In this document: positions 8,734 through 19,115 of the stretch, piece by piece
How positions within the stretch are numbered: the stretch's first letter is position 1
Layout of the letters: each line of letters opens with the position of its first letter
Origin: Streptococcus pacificus
GTDB taxonomy: Bacteria; Bacillota; Bacilli; Lactobacillales; Streptococcaceae
DNA length: 64,000 bases
NCBI RefSeq assembly: GCF_016481305.1
Contig: NZ_JAENBO010000001.1
Coordinates: forward strand, 62,001-126,000
Direction: 5' to 3'
Translations under genes and position numbers: made by a program
The notes under the pieces: model-generated
The model's database searches: none
What the model was told of the DNA's origin: nothing
The model's input: only the letters and a program-made list of their open reading frames with translations

Positions 8734-8775
8734 TTGGTATATACCGTTTACAAAAATCATAAGAAGGAGTATAAT
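8734..8775 (+). promoter_or_regulatory. nagA promoter with candidate NagR (dre) operator
   Basis: A -35 (TTTACA, 8747-8752) and -10 (TATAAT, 8770-8775) are spaced by 17 bp. Immediately before and touching the -35 is the palindrome GGTATATACC (8736-8745) within TTGGTATATACCGT. This resembles operators of the NagR/YvoA GntR family that control N-acetylglucosamine genes. A partial cre (TTGTAAACGG on the minus strand, 8753 to 8744) overlaps the same bases. The promoter is clear; the operator assignments are inferred. Confidence 0.6.
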
Positions 8776-8804
8776 GTAAGCAAAGAAGGAAAGGTGATTT
8801 TAAA

Positions 8805-9953
8805 ATGACAAAATATTTTAAGGCAGATAGTTTCTTTTACCCTTATGAGGAAAAAAAAGGAGGCTATTTGACGATTGTTGATGGCAAATTTGGTGATTGG
8901 GTAGCTGATGTTCCTGCTAATGCAGAAGTGGTTGATTATTCAGGCTATAGCATCGCTCCAGGACTTTTTGATTCTCATGTTCATGGTTATCACGGTTCAG
9001 ATGTGATGGATAATACTCCTGAAAGCATTGAAACCATTAGTAAAGGGTTGTTATCAACTGGTGTGACAAGCTTTTTACCAACTACATTAACAGCCTCTTT
9101 TGAAGAATTAGATGATGTGTGTAAAACCATCGCTTCTGTTAAAAATAAGGTTTCAGGTAGTAAAATTAGAGGGATTTATTTTGAAGGGCCTTTCTTTACT
9201 GAAAAATTCAAAGGCGCTCAAAACCCATCTTATATGAGAGACCCTAAAATCGAAGAATTTGATCAATGGTATGAAAGTTCAGAAGGTCTCTTACATAAAA
9301 TTGCGATTGCACCAGAAAGAGATGGTGTTGAGGAGTTTGTTTCCCATGTTGTTTCAAAAGGAGCTATTGTTTCTTTAGGGCATTCTGATGCTACTTATGA
9401 AGATGCGCTTCACGCTGTTCAAGCAGGTGCTAGCGTTTGGGTTCATGCTTACAATGGTATGAGAGCTTTAAATCATCGTGAACCTGGTATGGTAGGTGCA
9501 GTTTATGGTATTCCAAATACTTATGCTGAGCTAATCTGTGATGGTTATCATGTCTCTCCAGAAGCTTGTCGTATTTTACTAGACCAAAAGGGTCCTGATC
9601 ACGTTGCACTTATAACAGATTGTATGCGTGCTGGTGGTATGCCTGATGGTGACTATGTTTTGGGTGAATTCCCAGTTATTGTTGAAAATGGAACAGCAAG
9701 ATTAAAAGATAGTGGTAGTCTAGCTGGTTCAATTTTGAAACTTGATGATGGTGTCAAAAATGTTGTGGATTGGGGTCTCGCTAACCGTTTAGAAGCCATT
9801 CGTATGGCAACCTTTATTCCAGCTGTGTCATGTCATCTAGAAGACAAATGTGGTCAAATCAAAAAAGGTCATGATGCTGACTTTATCATTTTAAATCAAG
9901 ACATGACTTTAAAAGCAACTTTCCTTGATGGTGAAAAAGTATTTGAAAACTAA
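8805..9953 (+). CDS. nagA: N-acetylglucosamine-6-phosphate deacetylase
   Basis: A 382-residue cytosolic amidohydrolase that turns GlcNAc-6-P into GlcN-6-P and acetate, feeding glycolysis through NagB or cell-wall precursors. The metal-binding FDSHVHGYHG lies near residue 55, the FEGPFF segment with its Glu near 127, SLGHSDATY near 195, HAYNGM near 217, and the catalytic Asp in LITDCMRAGG near 275. The length is normal. AAAGG precedes the ATG. It is a single-gene unit under a promoter with a NagR-like palindrome, so induction by amino sugars and catabolite control are likely. Confidence 0.95.
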   Translation: MTKYFKADSFFYPYEEKKGGYLTIVDGKFGDWVADVPANAEVVDYSGYSIAPGLFDSHVHGYHGSDVMDNTPESIETISKGLLSTGVTSFLPTTLTASFEELDDVCKTIASVKNKVSGSKIRGIYFEGPFFTEKFKGAQNPSYMRDPKIEEFDQWYESSEGLLHKIAIAPERDGVEEFVSHVVSKGAIVSLGHSDATYEDALHAVQAGASVWVHAYNGMRALNHREPGMVGAVYGIPNTYAELICDGYHVSPEACRILLDQKGPDHVALITDCMRAGGMPDGDYVLGEFPVIVENGTARLKDSGSLAGSILKLDDGVKNVVDWGLANRLEAIRMATFIPAVSCHLEDKCGQIKKGHDADFIILNQDMTLKATFLDGEKVFEN

Positions 9954-9989
9954 GAAGAGAATGCAATCCTCTTAAAGTCCTTTAAAGGA

Positions 9990-10225
9990 TAGACAAGCCT
10001 AGGGAATTGTGTTAAAATGAGCATTAGAGAAAGCAAATACCAAGTTCTTTTTCAAGCGAATCTGGGAGGGTGTAAGCCAGATAAAAAGTAATGGTTGAGG
10101 CACTTTCTTGTTAAATACAGCTAAAATATATTAATGAAGTCAAAAATAGGGTGGAACCGCGTTTCTAACGCCCCTTTACAGTAATGTAAGGGATTAGAAA
10201 AGTGGTTTTGCTCTATTTTTATAAT
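9990..10225 (+). ncRNA. Glycine T-box riboswitch leader of glyQS
   Basis: A promoter (TAGACA at 9990-9995, TAAAAT at 10013-10018, 17-bp spacing) opens the leader. The conserved T-box AGGGTGGAACCGCG is at 10148-10161, whose UGGAACC-type bulge pairs with the uncharged tRNA acceptor end. A GGC triplet at 10099-10101 on the 3' side of stem I fits a glycine specifier. Downstream hairpin arms (CCCTTTACA / TGTAAGGG and TTTCTAA / TTAGAAA) and a final CTATTTTT form the terminator side. Uncharged glycyl-tRNA should allow read-through into glyQ. Confidence 0.92.
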
Positions 10226-10239
10226 ATAAAGGAGAAAAG

Positions 10240-11157
10240 ATGGTCAAAAAATTAACATTTCAAGAAATTATTTTAACACTACAACAGTTCTGGCATCAAC
10301 AAGGGTGTCTATTAATGCAAGCTTATGATAATGAAAAGGGTGCTGGAACCATGAGTCCGTATACTTTTTTACGTGCCATTGGTCCGGAGCCTTGGAATGC
10401 TGCTTATGTAGAACCAAGTAGACGCCCTGCTGATGGTCGTTATGGTGAAAATCCCAATCGTCTTTATCAACATCATCAATTTCAAGTGGTTATGAAACCA
10501 AGCCCAAGTAATATTCAAGAACTATACCTTCAAAGTTTAGAACTTTTAGGGATTAATCCTCTTGAACATGATATTCGTTTTGTTGAGGATAACTGGGAAA
10601 ACCCATCAACTGGTTCAGCTGGACTTGGTTGGGAAGTTTGGTTAGATGGGATGGAAATCACTCAGTTTACTTATTTCCAACAAGTCGGTGGATTAGCTAC
10701 CAATCCTGTGACAGCTGAAGTCACCTATGGTTTAGAACGTTTAGCGTCATATATCCAGGAAGTCACTTCTGTCTATGATATTGAGTGGGCTGATGGGGTT
10801 AAATACGGCGAAATTTTCAAACAACCAGAATATGAACACTCAAAATATAGTTTTGAAGTGAGTGATCAAGACCTACTGCTTACAAACTTTGATAAATTTG
10901 AAAGAGAAGCTAAACGTTGTATAGCAGATTCTTTAGTTCATCCTGCTTATGATTATGTTTTAAAATGTTCTCATACGTTTAATCTCTTAGATGCTAGAGG
11001 AGCAGTTTCTGTTACTGAGAGAGCTGGCTATATTGCACGTATCAGAAATTTAGCGCGTGAAGTAGCAAAAGCATTTGTTGCAGAGCGTAAGCGTCTAGGT
11101 TACCCTCTTTTAGATGATGAAACAAGACAGGAATTACTTGAAAAGGAGGATAAATAA
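10240..11157 (+). CDS. glyQ: Glycyl-tRNA synthetase alpha subunit
   Basis: A 305-residue alpha chain of the bacterial alpha2-beta2 glycyl-tRNA synthetase, which holds the class II catalytic site that makes glycyl-adenylate. Typical markers are the start with [17 protein letters not shown], the motif-2 region with [20 protein letters not shown] near residue 47, and [15 protein letters not shown]. The length is standard. AAGGAG precedes the ATG. It lies 2 bp before glyS and behind the glycine T-box, so both chains are made together when charged tRNA-Gly is scarce. Confidence 0.97.
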   Translation: MVKKLTFQEIILTLQQFWHQQGCLLMQAYDNEKGAGTMSPYTFLRAIGPEPWNAAYVEPSRRPADGRYGENPNRLYQHHQFQVVMKPSPSNIQELYLQSLELLGINPLEHDIRFVEDNWENPSTGSAGLGWEVWLDGMEITQFTYFQQVGGLATNPVTAEVTYGLERLASYIQEVTSVYDIEWADGVKYGEIFKQPEYEHSKYSFEVSDQDLLLTNFDKFEREAKRCIADSLVHPAYDYVLKCSHTFNLLDARGAVSVTERAGYIARIRNLAREVAKAFVAERKRLGYPLLDDETRQELLEKEDK

Positions 11158-11159
11158 GG

Positions 11160-13196
11160 ATGACTAAAAATCTATTAATTGAACTAGGGTTAGAAGAAAT
11201 GCCCGCTTATGTTGTCACACCAAGTATGAAACAACTTCGAGATAAAATGGGGCAATTCTTAAAAGAAGAACGCTTAAGTTTTGATAAAATTGAAATGTTT
11301 TCAACGCCAAGACGTTTAGCGATTAGAGTGGTTAATCTGGCAGACCAACAAACGGATTTGGTAGAGGAATTTAAAGGGCCTGCTAAACGAATTGCACTGG
11401 ATGACAATGGTGAATTTACTAAAGCGGCACAAGGTTTTGTCAAAGGAAAAGGTTTGACCGTTGATGATATTACATTTCGCGACATTAAAGGCACTGAATA
11501 TGTTTATGTCACCAAAAAAGAAGAGGGAAAACCAGTCAAAGAGGTTTTAAAAGCTATTCCAGACCTTCTTAAAAGCTTAACTTTTCCAGTGAGCATGCAT
11601 TGGGCAGCTAACCGTTTTGAATTTATTCGTCCTGTTCATACCTTGATTGTCTTATTAAATGATGACATGCTAGAGATGGATTTTCTTGATATTACAAGTG
11701 ACAGAATTAGTCGAGGACATCGTTTTCTTGGTAAAGAAGTGGCCATTACATCAGCAAACAGTTATGAAGATGATTTAAGAAACGAATTTGTGATAACCAA
11801 CAGCGTTGAACGTGAAAGCATGATTGTTGAGCAAATCAGAGCGATTGAAAACGAAAAAAATGTTGTGGTTGAGATTGATGAAAAATTACTCAATGAAGTT
11901 CTTAATCTGGTAGAATACCCAACGGCTTTTATGGGAAGCTTTGATGAAAAATACCTTGATATCCCTGAAGAAGTACTGATCACTTCAATGAAATCTCATC
12001 AACGTTATTTTGTTGTGAGAAATCAAGAGGGACAATTACTACCTCACTTCATCTCGGTTCGTAACGGTAATGACAAGGGCCTTCAAAATGTTATTCAAGG
12101 AAATGAAAAAGTCTTGTTAGCACGTTTAGAAGATGGTGAGTTTTTCTGGCGTGAAGACCAAAAATTAAAGATTGATGACTTGGTGGAAAAATTAAAACAA
12201 GTGACCTTCCATGAAAAAATTGGTTCTCTTTATGATCACATGCAAAGAGTTGAGAAAATTTCGCAATTGATTGGAGAGCAATTAAATCTGACAAGTGATG
12301 ACTTAAAAGAACTTAATCGTGCTAGCAAAATCTACAAGTTTGACCTACTAACAGGCATGGTTGGTGAATTTGATGAATTACAAGGTATTATGGGTGAAAA
12401 GTATGCCCTTCTTGCTGGTGAAAGCCCAGTTGTGGCAACAGCCATTAGAGAACACTATATGCCAATTAGTGCAGAAGGTGAATTGCCTGATAGCGTAGTA
12501 GGGGCAGTTCTTGCTATTGCTGATAAACTAGATACTCTTTTATCCTTTTTCAGTGTTGGACTTATTCCAAGTGGTTCTAACGATCCCTACGCTCTTAGAC
12601 GAGCAACGCAAGGTATCGTTCGTATCTTAGATAAATTTGGTTGGTCTATCTCAGTAGAAGACTTGATAGCAAGCCTTTATCGTTTGGATATGACATCTCT
12701 TACTTATGACAATCAATCAGAAGTTATGACTTTTATCTCTGCTAGAATTGAGAAAATGATGGGGTCTGATATTTCTAAGGATATCATAGAGGCAGTTTTA
12801 TCAAGCTCTAACTCAGTGGTACGTACACTTCTAGAAACTAGTCTTGCTCTTTCTGAAAAAGCAAGAGAAGATAATTTTAAAGCATCAGTCGAAAGTTTGA
12901 CTCGTGTCTTTAATCTAGCAGATAAGGCTAAGACTGATCAGGTTGATGAATCCTTATTTGAAAATCCTTTTGAAGAAACATTATATCAAGCAACACAAAC
13001 ACTAGATTTAGCCAGTGAGGTGTCAGATAATTTGGATAGTTTATTTGCTTTAAGTCCAGTGATTGATGCTTTCTTTGATAACACTATGGTTATGGTAGAT
13101 AATCAAGCATTAAAAGCAAATCGTTTGGCTATTTTAGCTCAATTAAGAAATAAAGCCAATCAGGTAGCAGCCTTCAATAAAATTAATACCAAATAA
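11160..13196 (+). CDS. glyS: Glycyl-tRNA synthetase beta subunit
   Basis: A 678-residue beta chain that supplies tRNA binding to the heterotetramer. The N-terminus [17 protein letters not shown] is the family signature, the [20 protein letters not shown] stretch lies near residue 145, an HD-like region follows in the middle ([15 protein letters not shown]), and the C-terminal anticodon-binding-like helical domain ends the protein. The length is normal for Lactobacillales. It follows glyQ with AAGGA before its ATG, and the next small gene starts 9 bp after its stop. Confidence 0.97.
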   Translation: MTKNLLIELGLEEMPAYVVTPSMKQLRDKMGQFLKEERLSFDKIEMFSTPRRLAIRVVNLADQQTDLVEEFKGPAKRIALDDNGEFTKAAQGFVKGKGLTVDDITFRDIKGTEYVYVTKKEEGKPVKEVLKAIPDLLKSLTFPVSMHWAANRFEFIRPVHTLIVLLNDDMLEMDFLDITSDRISRGHRFLGKEVAITSANSYEDDLRNEFVITNSVERESMIVEQIRAIENEKNVVVEIDEKLLNEVLNLVEYPTAFMGSFDEKYLDIPEEVLITSMKSHQRYFVVRNQEGQLLPHFISVRNGNDKGLQNVIQGNEKVLLARLEDGEFFWREDQKLKIDDLVEKLKQVTFHEKIGSLYDHMQRVEKISQLIGEQLNLTSDDLKELNRASKIYKFDLLTGMVGEFDELQGIMGEKYALLAGESPVVATAIREHYMPISAEGELPDSVVGAVLAIADKLDTLLSFFSVGLIPSGSNDPYALRRATQGIVRILDKFGWSISVEDLIASLYRLDMTSLTYDNQSEVMTFISARIEKMMGSDISKDIIEAVLSSSNSVVRTLLETSLALSEKAREDNFKASVESLTRVFNLADKAKTDQVDESLFENPFEETLYQATQTLDLASEVSDNLDSLFALSPVIDAFFDNTMVMVDNQALKANRLAILAQLRNKANQVAAFNKINTK

Positions 13197-13205
13197 GGAG
13201 GTCTT

Positions 13206-13445
13206 ATGAAACAAGAAAAAATTAACCGTATCAATGAATTGGCAAAAAAGAAAAAAACACAAGGCTTAACTCCAGAAGAAAAAGTAGAACAAGCCGATCT
13301 TAGAAAAGAGTACATTGAAGGGTATCGTCGCTCGATTAGACATCATATTGAGGGTTTAAAATTAGTTGATGAACAAGGAAATGACGTGACACCAGAAAAG
13401 CTAAAAGCTATTCAACGAAAAAAAGGCTTACATGGCCGGAAGTAA
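13206..13445 (+). CDS. DUF896 (YnzC-like) small protein
   Basis: A 79-residue, highly charged helical protein of the DUF896/YnzC family. Visible marks are [20 protein letters not shown] and the downstream [18 protein letters not shown]. The Bacillus homologue YnzC is made in the SOS-linked yneA operon, and its function is not settled. Here it is the last gene behind glyQ-glyS, 9 bp downstream with an AAGGAGG site, an arrangement repeated in other streptococci. A terminator follows. Confidence 0.88.
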   Translation: MKQEKINRINELAKKKKTQGLTPEEKVEQADLRKEYIEGYRRSIRHHIEGLKLVDEQGNDVTPEKLKAIQRKKGLHGRK

Positions 13446-13463
13446 GATGGATATGAATGATTG

Positions 13464-13490
13464 AAAGCCACTAAAATAAGTGGCTTTTTA
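13464..13490 (+). terminator. Terminator of the glyQS-DUF896 operon
   Basis: AAAGCCACT / AGTGGCTTT 9-bp stem, 6-nt loop, then TTTTT. Confidence 0.9.
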
Positions 13491-13554
13491 TTATTAACTT
13501 AAATGATAGATTTATGCTATAATGTAAGTGATTAAAAAAAAGAGAGGTCACAAC

Positions 13555-15540
13555 ATGACATTTGACAATATCGATCAGTTAGCAGTGAATACGATTCGTA
13601 CCCTATCAATTGACGCTATCCAAAAAGCTAACTCTGGTCATCCAGGTCTTCCAATGGGAGCAGCTCCGATGGCTTATGTGCTTTGGAATCATTTTTTAAA
13701 GGTTAATCCTAAAACTAGTCGCAAATGGACAAACCGAGATCGTTTTGTTTTATCTGCAGGCCATGGCAGTGCTTTATTATACAGCTTGTTACATTTGGCC
13801 GGCTATCAATTGAGCATTGACGATCTTAAAAACTTCCGTCAATGGGGCTCAAAAACGCCAGGACATCCAGAAGTTACTCACACTGATGGTGTTGAAGCAA
13901 CAACTGGTCCACTAGGACAAGGTATTGCAAATGCTGTTGGGATGGCGATGGCAGAAGCTCACTTAGCTGCTAAATTCAATAGACCAGGGTTTGATATTGT
14001 TGATCACTATACCTATGCTCTTAACGGAGATGGTGATTTGATGGAAGGTGTCAGCCAAGAAGCAGCTAGTTTAGCTGGACACTTAAAATTAGGAAAACTA
14101 ATTCTTTTATACGATTCAAATGATATCTCCCTTGATGGACCAACTTCTAAAGCATTTACAGAGGATGTTAAAGGACGCTTTGAAGCTTATGGTTGGCAAC
14201 ATCTGCTTGTCACAGATGGTAATGATATGAAAGCTATCAGTGAAGCCATTAAGATGGCACAAGCTGAAACCGATAAACCAACTATCATTGAAGTGAAAAC
14301 AGTGATTGGTTATGGGGCTCAAAAACAAGGGACAAGCGCTGTTCATGGTGCTCCTCTTGGTAAAGATGGTGTCAGTTATGCAAAATCAACTTACGAGTGG
14401 GAATATCCAGAATTTACAGTTCCTGAAGAAGTAACAGAACGTTTCCAAACTGGTTTAGGACAAAGAGGAGAAGACGCAGAAACCTCATGGAATGATCTTT
14501 TTGCACGTTATGAAAAAGAATACCCAGAATTGGCTAAAGAATATGAAAAAGCCTTTTCAGATGAACCAATTGACATCTCTTTAGAAGATTATGATTTAGA
14601 GACTAACCTTGCTAGTCGTGTCACTAGCCAAAAAGCTATTCAACAGATTGCTGAACAAGTGCCGTCATTATGGGGCGGTTCTGCTGACCTGTCAGCGTCT
14701 AATAACACAATGATTGCTAATGACACAGACTTCCAAGCAGGTAACTATCAAGGACGCAACATTTGGTTTGGTGTTCGTGAATTTGCCATGGCAGCAGCTA
14801 TGAACGGAATCGCTCTTCATGGTGGAACACGTGTTTATGGCGGTACTTTCTTTGTTTTTGCTAACTACCTTCTACCGGCAGTTCGTATGGCTGCTTTACA
14901 AGAATTACCAACTGTTTATGTGATGACTCATGATTCTATAGCTGTTGGTGAAGACGGACCAACACACGAACCTATTGAGCAGTTGGCAAGTGTTCGTTCA
15001 ACGCCTAATCTTAATGTTATTCGTCCAGCTGATGGTAATGAAGTCAATGCTGCATGGGCGCGTGCTTTAACAGAAACGAAGCGTCCAACAATGCTTGTTT
15101 TGACACGTCAAAATTTACCGACGCTTGAAGGTACAAAAGAATTGGCGAAAGCTGGTGTTGATAAAGGTGCTTATATCTTATCTAAGGAAAAAGGCGATCT
15201 TGATGGTATTTTAATTGCAACTGGTAGTGAAGTGGCTTTAGCACTTGCTGCTCAAAAAGAACTAGAAGAAAAAGGTACCTATGTTCGAGTGGTTTCAATG
15301 CCATCGCAAAATATTTTTGACGAGCAAGACAAAGACTATCAAGAAAGTGTTTTACCAGCACATATTACTAAACGCTTAGCTATTGAAGCTGCAACCAGCT
15401 ATGGTTGGGGCAAATATGTTGGATTATCAGGAAAAACATTGACCATTGATACCTGGGGAGCTTCCGCACCAGGAAATCTCGTCTTGGAAGAATATGGCTT
15501 TACTGTTGAGAATGTTTTAAATCATTATCATAGCTTGTAA
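13555..15540 (+). CDS. tkt: Transketolase
   Basis: A 661-residue thiamine-diphosphate enzyme of the pentose phosphate pathway. Seen are [16 protein letters not shown] near 25, the ThDP-binding [19 protein letters not shown] region near residue 155, and the C-terminal EYGFTVENV end. I choose ATG 13555 because AGAGAGG lies 8 bases before it. The in-frame GTG at 13528 falls at about the +1 of an extended -10 promoter (TGC-TATAAT, 13515-13523) and lacks a ribosome site. It is monocistronic and ended by a hairpin. Confidence 0.96.
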   Translation: MTFDNIDQLAVNTIRTLSIDAIQKANSGHPGLPMGAAPMAYVLWNHFLKVNPKTSRKWTNRDRFVLSAGHGSALLYSLLHLAGYQLSIDDLKNFRQWGSKTPGHPEVTHTDGVEATTGPLGQGIANAVGMAMAEAHLAAKFNRPGFDIVDHYTYALNGDGDLMEGVSQEAASLAGHLKLGKLILLYDSNDISLDGPTSKAFTEDVKGRFEAYGWQHLLVTDGNDMKAISEAIKMAQAETDKPTIIEVKTVIGYGAQKQGTSAVHGAPLGKDGVSYAKSTYEWEYPEFTVPEEVTERFQTGLGQRGEDAETSWNDLFARYEKEYPELAKEYEKAFSDEPIDISLEDYDLETNLASRVTSQKAIQQIAEQVPSLWGGSADLSASNNTMIANDTDFQAGNYQGRNIWFGVREFAMAAAMNGIALHGGTRVYGGTFFVFANYLLPAVRMAALQELPTVYVMTHDSIAVGEDGPTHEPIEQLASVRSTPNLNVIRPADGNEVNAAWARALTETKRPTMLVLTRQNLPTLEGTKELAKAGVDKGAYILSKEKGDLDGILIATGSEVALALAAQKELEEKGTYVRVVSMPSQNIFDEQDKDYQESVLPAHITKRLAIEAATSYGWGKYVGLSGKTLTIDTWGASAPGNLVLEEYGFTVENVLNHYHSL

Positions 15541-15556
15541 AATTAATAAAAACACT

Positions 15557-15597
15557 AAAACCTTCATTATTTTCAATAGAAATGGTGAAGGTTTTTA
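15557..15597 (+). terminator. Terminator after tkt
   Basis: AAAACCTTCA arm pairs with TGAAGGTTTT across a loop of about 20 nt that can extend the stem, followed by T residues. Confidence 0.85.
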
Positions 15598-15659
15598 CAT
15601 TTTTAATGACTAGTAAAAAGCGCTTTATAATCGATTCGCTACAAATGGCTGGTTTTTTC

Positions 15660-15678
15660 TGTTATAATCAAGCATATG
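15660..15678 (+). promoter_or_regulatory. proB promoter abutting the start codon
   Basis: An extended -10 (TG at 15660-15661, TATAAT at 15663-15668) ends seven bases before the proB ATG (15676). Transcription would begin at or within a base or two of the ATG, and no Shine-Dalgarno sequence is present. A second TATAAT at 15626-15631 could start a slightly longer mRNA, also without a ribosome site. Confidence 0.6.
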
Positions 15679-16476
15679 AAAAGAAATTTTAAACATGTTA
15701 GGCGGCTCGTTATTAAAATAGGGACAAGCTCTCTCGTTTTATCTAACGGTAGTATTGATTTGCAAAAAATAGATGAATTGGCATTTGTGATTTCCTCTTT
15801 GATGGCAAAAAAAATGGAAGTTATTCTCGTTTCTTCTGGTGCAATGGGATTTGGTTTAGATGTTTTAAAAATGTCTAAAAGACCAAGTGATATTGCTAAA
15901 CAACAAGCAATATCAAGCATAGGTCAAGTAGCGATGATGAGTCTTTATTCGCAAATATTTTCGCACTATCAAAATAAGGTGTCCCAAATTCTTCTTACCA
16001 GAGATGTTATTGAGTACCCTGAGAGTCTTTTAAATGTAACAAATGCTTTTGAGAGTTTATTACAGTTGAATATCTTGCCTATTGTTAATGAAAATGATGC
16101 TATCAGTGTTGAAGAAATGGATCACAGTACAAAATTTGGTGATAATGATCGCTTGTCTGCAACTGTTGCTTCGATTACTAAGGCAGATTTGTTAATTATG
16201 CTCTCAGATGTTGATGGTCTTTTTGACAAAAATCCAACGATTTATGAAGATGCCATTTTAAGGAAAAAAGTCACTGCCATTACAAAAGATATTTTAAAAA
16301 CAGCTGGAGGTGTTGGGAGCAAATTTGGAACTGGTGGTATGTTAAGTAAACTTCAAAGTGCAGAAATGATTTTTGAAGAAAATAGGCAAATGGTTTTAAT
16401 GAACGGTAAAAATCCAAGAGATATTTTACGTGTGTTGGAAGGGGAAGTTATTGGTACCCTTTTTAGTAAGGAGTAG
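15676..16476 (+). CDS. proB: Glutamate 5-kinase
   Basis: A 266-residue amino-acid kinase that phosphorylates glutamate in the first step of proline synthesis. The N-terminal [11 protein letters not shown] nucleotide site (residues 12-22), SSGAMGFG near 54, VNENDAIS near 137 and [10 protein letters not shown] near 153 are intact. It lacks the C-terminal PUA domain of the longer E. coli-type enzyme, as is usual in streptococci. It lies 2 bp before proA. There is no ribosome-binding sequence before its ATG, which sits 7 nt after a -10 box. Confidence 0.96.
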   Translation: MKRNFKHVRRLVIKIGTSSLVLSNGSIDLQKIDELAFVISSLMAKKMEVILVSSGAMGFGLDVLKMSKRPSDIAKQQAISSIGQVAMMSLYSQIFSHYQNKVSQILLTRDVIEYPESLLNVTNAFESLLQLNILPIVNENDAISVEEMDHSTKFGDNDRLSATVASITKADLLIMLSDVDGLFDKNPTIYEDAILRKKVTAITKDILKTAGGVGSKFGTGGMLSKLQSAEMIFEENRQMVLMNGKNPRDILRVLEGEVIGTLFSKE

Positions 16477-16478
16477 TT

Positions 16479-17729
16479 ATGTCAGTTATTGATACTTTAG
16501 GAAAAAAAGCAAAGATGGCCGAAAGAGATTTATTACGACTATCAACCAGTGATAAAAATAAAGCTCTTTCTCAAATTGCTGATTCTCTCATATCACAAGC
16601 CTCTTTTTTATTATCAGAGAATTTAAAAGATGTCGAAAATGCTAAAATAAATGGTGTTTCAGACATCATGATTGATAGGCTTTCACTTAATATTGACAGT
16701 CTTAAAGCCATCTCAGATGGTGTGAGACAGGTCATTCATTTAGCAGATCCGATAGGCCAAGTGGTCAAGGGTTACACAAATAAAGATGGCTTGAAAATCA
16801 TGCAAAAACGTGTCCCATTGGGCGTTATCGGAATGATTTTTGAAAGTCGCCCCAATGTTACCGTAGATGCTTTTTGCCTTGCTTTTAAAACAAATAATGC
16901 CATTATTCTACGTGGTGGTAAAGAGGCCATTCATTCTAACAAAGCCTTGGTTAAAGTCATTCAAAATAGTTTAGAAGCCATTGGTGTTAATAAGTATGTT
17001 CTACAACTAGTGGAAGATACTAGTCATGAAGTTGCAAAAGAAATGATGCAAGCTTCTGGTATTTTAGATGTCTTAATTCCTAGAGGTGGTGCTGGTCTAA
17101 TCAATCGTGTCAAAGAACTAGCCAGAGTACCAGTGATTGAAACAGGTGTTGGTAATGTTCATATTTACGTTGATGATTCTGCTGACATTGATATGGCGAT
17201 TAATATCGTTAGTAATGCTAAAACACAAAGGCCAAGTGTATGTAATGCTGCTGAGAGTTTAGTCGTTCATAAAGATATTGCCTCAGAGTTTTTGCCACGA
17301 TTAGAAAAAGCTATTCACAAGATTCATCCAGTGGAATTTAGAAGTGATACTGTTGCTCATCAAATATTAGACAACTCAGTTCTTGCAACAAACGATGACT
17401 ATGGAAAAGAATTTTTAGATTATATCCTATCAGTTAAAGTAGTGTCTTCCATAGAAGAGGCAGTTGACTGGATTAATACCTATTCAACGCATCATTCTGA
17501 AAGCATCATTACTCAAAGTTTAGCTCATGCTGAGTATTTTCAAGAGACCGTAGATGCTGCTGCTGTTTATGTTAATGCTTCAACTCGATTCACCGATGGT
17601 TTTGTTTTTGGTTTAGGAGCAGAGATAGGTATTTCAACACAAAAGATGCATGTGAGAGGACCGATGGGATTAGAGGCGCTAACCAGTACTAAATATTACA
17701 TTAATGGTTCAGGTCAGATTAGACAATAA
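16479..17729 (+). CDS. proA: Gamma-glutamyl phosphate reductase
   Basis: A 416-residue NADPH-dependent aldehyde dehydrogenase-fold enzyme that makes glutamate-5-semialdehyde from the product of ProB. Seen are [14 protein letters not shown] near 122, the [11 protein letters not shown] stretch near 145, the catalytic Cys in [12 protein letters not shown] near 252, and [20 protein letters not shown] near the C-terminus. AAGGAG precedes the ATG. It is translationally close to proB. The proC gene is not in the window. No strong terminator is visible in the 107 bp before rsmH. Confidence 0.97.
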   Translation: MSVIDTLGKKAKMAERDLLRLSTSDKNKALSQIADSLISQASFLLSENLKDVENAKINGVSDIMIDRLSLNIDSLKAISDGVRQVIHLADPIGQVVKGYTNKDGLKIMQKRVPLGVIGMIFESRPNVTVDAFCLAFKTNNAIILRGGKEAIHSNKALVKVIQNSLEAIGVNKYVLQLVEDTSHEVAKEMMQASGILDVLIPRGGAGLINRVKELARVPVIETGVGNVHIYVDDSADIDMAINIVSNAKTQRPSVCNAAESLVVHKDIASEFLPRLEKAIHKIHPVEFRSDTVAHQILDNSVLATNDDYGKEFLDYILSVKVVSSIEEAVDWINTYSTHHSESIITQSLAHAEYFQETVDAAAVYVNASTRFTDGFVFGLGAEIGISTQKMHVRGPMGLEALTSTKYYINGSGQIRQ

Positions 17730-17800
17730 CAAAGATTTTAGGAATTGTTTAAGCTTTATTGGCTAGTCTAGATAGTAAGCAGACTCTTAATGAAAAACTG

Positions 17801-17839
17801 TTTATAAAAGAGTAAAAATATGTTAAAATAAAGGTTATG
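17801..17839 (+). promoter_or_regulatory. rsmH promoter abutting the start codon
   Basis: A TTTATA -35-like element (17801-17806) and an extended -10 (TG at 17821-17822, TAAAAT at 17824-17829) are spaced by 17 bp. The ATG follows seven bases after the -10. The only purine run (AAAGG) ends two bases before the ATG, too close for normal ribosome binding. Confidence 0.6.
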
Positions 17840-18787
17840 ACTAATGATTTTAATCACACAACGGTTCTTTTAGAAGAAACTGTTGATATGTTACATATTA
17901 AACCAGATGGCATCTATGTTGATGCTACTTTGGGTGGTGCTGGGCATAGCAAGTACTTGCTAAAAAAGCTTAGCCTTAAGGGACATTTGTACTGTTTTGA
18001 CCAAGATCAAACAGCTATTGATAATGCTCAAAAAGAGCTTCAACCTTTTATTCAAAATGGTCAAGTGACCTTCATTAAGGATAATTTTAGAAATTTAAAA
18101 CAGGCCTTAGCTGCCTACCATGTCACAGAAATAGACGGTATTCTCTATGATTTAGGAGTATCAAGTCCTCAACTTGATCAGCGTGAACGTGGTTTTTCTT
18201 ACAAAAAAGATGCTCCTCTTGATATGCGAATGAATCAAGAGGCTAAGTTAACTGCTTATCATGTGATCAATCATTATGATTATCATGACCTAGTTCGTCT
18301 TTTTTTTAAATATGGTGAGGATAAATTTTCTAAACAAGTGGCTAGAAATATTGAAAAGATGAGACAAATTCAGCCGATTAAAACAACTACTGAATTAGTC
18401 GATATCATTAAAGCCAGTAAACCTGCTAAAGAATTAAAGAAAAAAGGTCATCCAGCCAAACAACTTTTTCAAGCGATTCGTATCGAAGTTAATGATGAGT
18501 TAGGAGCAGCGGATGAATCTCTCCAACAAGCCATGGAAATGTTAGCTGTTGATGGTTATATTTCTGTTATTACCTTTCATTCTTTAGAGGATCGATTAGT
18601 CAAACAATTATTTAAGGAAGCAAGCACTGTTGATGTGCCAAAAGGCCTCCCTTTTATTCCTGAGGAAATGAAACCTCAGTTTGAGTTGGTTAATAAAAAA
18701 CCAATTTTACCCCAATCAATTGAATTAGAAAACAATAACCGTGCTCACTCAGCTAAATTACGGGTGGCCAGAAGAATTTGGAAATAA
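17837..18787 (+). CDS. rsmH: 16S rRNA (cytosine1402-N4)-methyltransferase
   Basis: A 316-residue SAM-dependent methyltransferase that modifies C1402 at the ribosomal P site. The N-terminal [13 protein letters not shown], the SAM-binding [15 protein letters not shown] near residue 30, [11 protein letters not shown] near 106, [14 protein letters not shown] near 122 and [15 protein letters not shown] FHSLEDR near 250 are all family marks. It opens the short streptococcal dcw cluster rsmH-ftsL-pbp2X-mraY; no mraZ lies upstream. Its promoter is unusually close to the ATG. Confidence 0.97.
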   Translation: MTNDFNHTTVLLEETVDMLHIKPDGIYVDATLGGAGHSKYLLKKLSLKGHLYCFDQDQTAIDNAQKELQPFIQNGQVTFIKDNFRNLKQALAAYHVTEIDGILYDLGVSSPQLDQRERGFSYKKDAPLDMRMNQEAKLTAYHVINHYDYHDLVRLFFKYGEDKFSKQVARNIEKMRQIQPIKTTTELVDIIKASKPAKELKKKGHPAKQLFQAIRIEVNDELGAADESLQQAMEMLAVDGYISVITFHSLEDRLVKQLFKEASTVDVPKGLPFIPEEMKPQFELVNKKPILPQSIELENNNRAHSAKLRVARRIWK

Positions 18788-18793
18788 AAGCTT

Positions 18794-19114
18794 ATGAATG
18801 AAAATAAGAATGAAGTCATTATTAATGTGATTCAAAAAAGAATTAAAACATTTACAAGAATTGAAAAGGCTTTTTATAGTGCTCTAATTGTTACAGCAAT
18901 TATTTTGTCTGTTGGTATTGTTTATATTCAAAGTCGTAATTTTCAACTCCAACAAGAAATCTCGCAATTGAATAAAAAAATCAACAATCAAAAAGATGAA
19001 TTTGACAATGCTAAACAAGAAGTTAATGAATTGACACGATATGATCGTATTTCTGAAATTGCTGAAGAGGCTGGCTTGACCATTCAAGGTGGAAATAGTC
19101 AGAAGGTGGAGTGA
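18794..19114 (+). CDS. ftsL: Cell division protein FtsL
   Basis: A 106-residue bitopic protein: a short basic cytoplasmic tail, one membrane segment at about residues 28-47 (ALIVTAIILSVGIVYIQ), and an extracytoplasmic coiled coil with leucine-like heptads (LQQEISQLNKKINNQ). It should act with DivIB and DivIC at the division site. It starts 6 bp after rsmH and ends 1 bp before the pbp2X ATG, with the pbp2X ribosome site inside its last codons. The call rests on size, topology and position more than on strong sequence identity. Confidence 0.9.
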   Translation: MNENKNEVIINVIQKRIKTFTRIEKAFYSALIVTAIILSVGIVYIQSRNFQLQQEISQLNKKINNQKDEFDNAKQEVNELTRYDRISEIAEEAGLTIQGGNSQKVE

Positions 19115-19115
19115 C

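Noticed and set aside
13528..13557. GTG at 13528 as the start of transketolase
   Set aside because: It lies at about +1 of the promoter and has no ribosome site. ATG 13555 has AGAGAGG at the right distance and gives the normal N-terminus.
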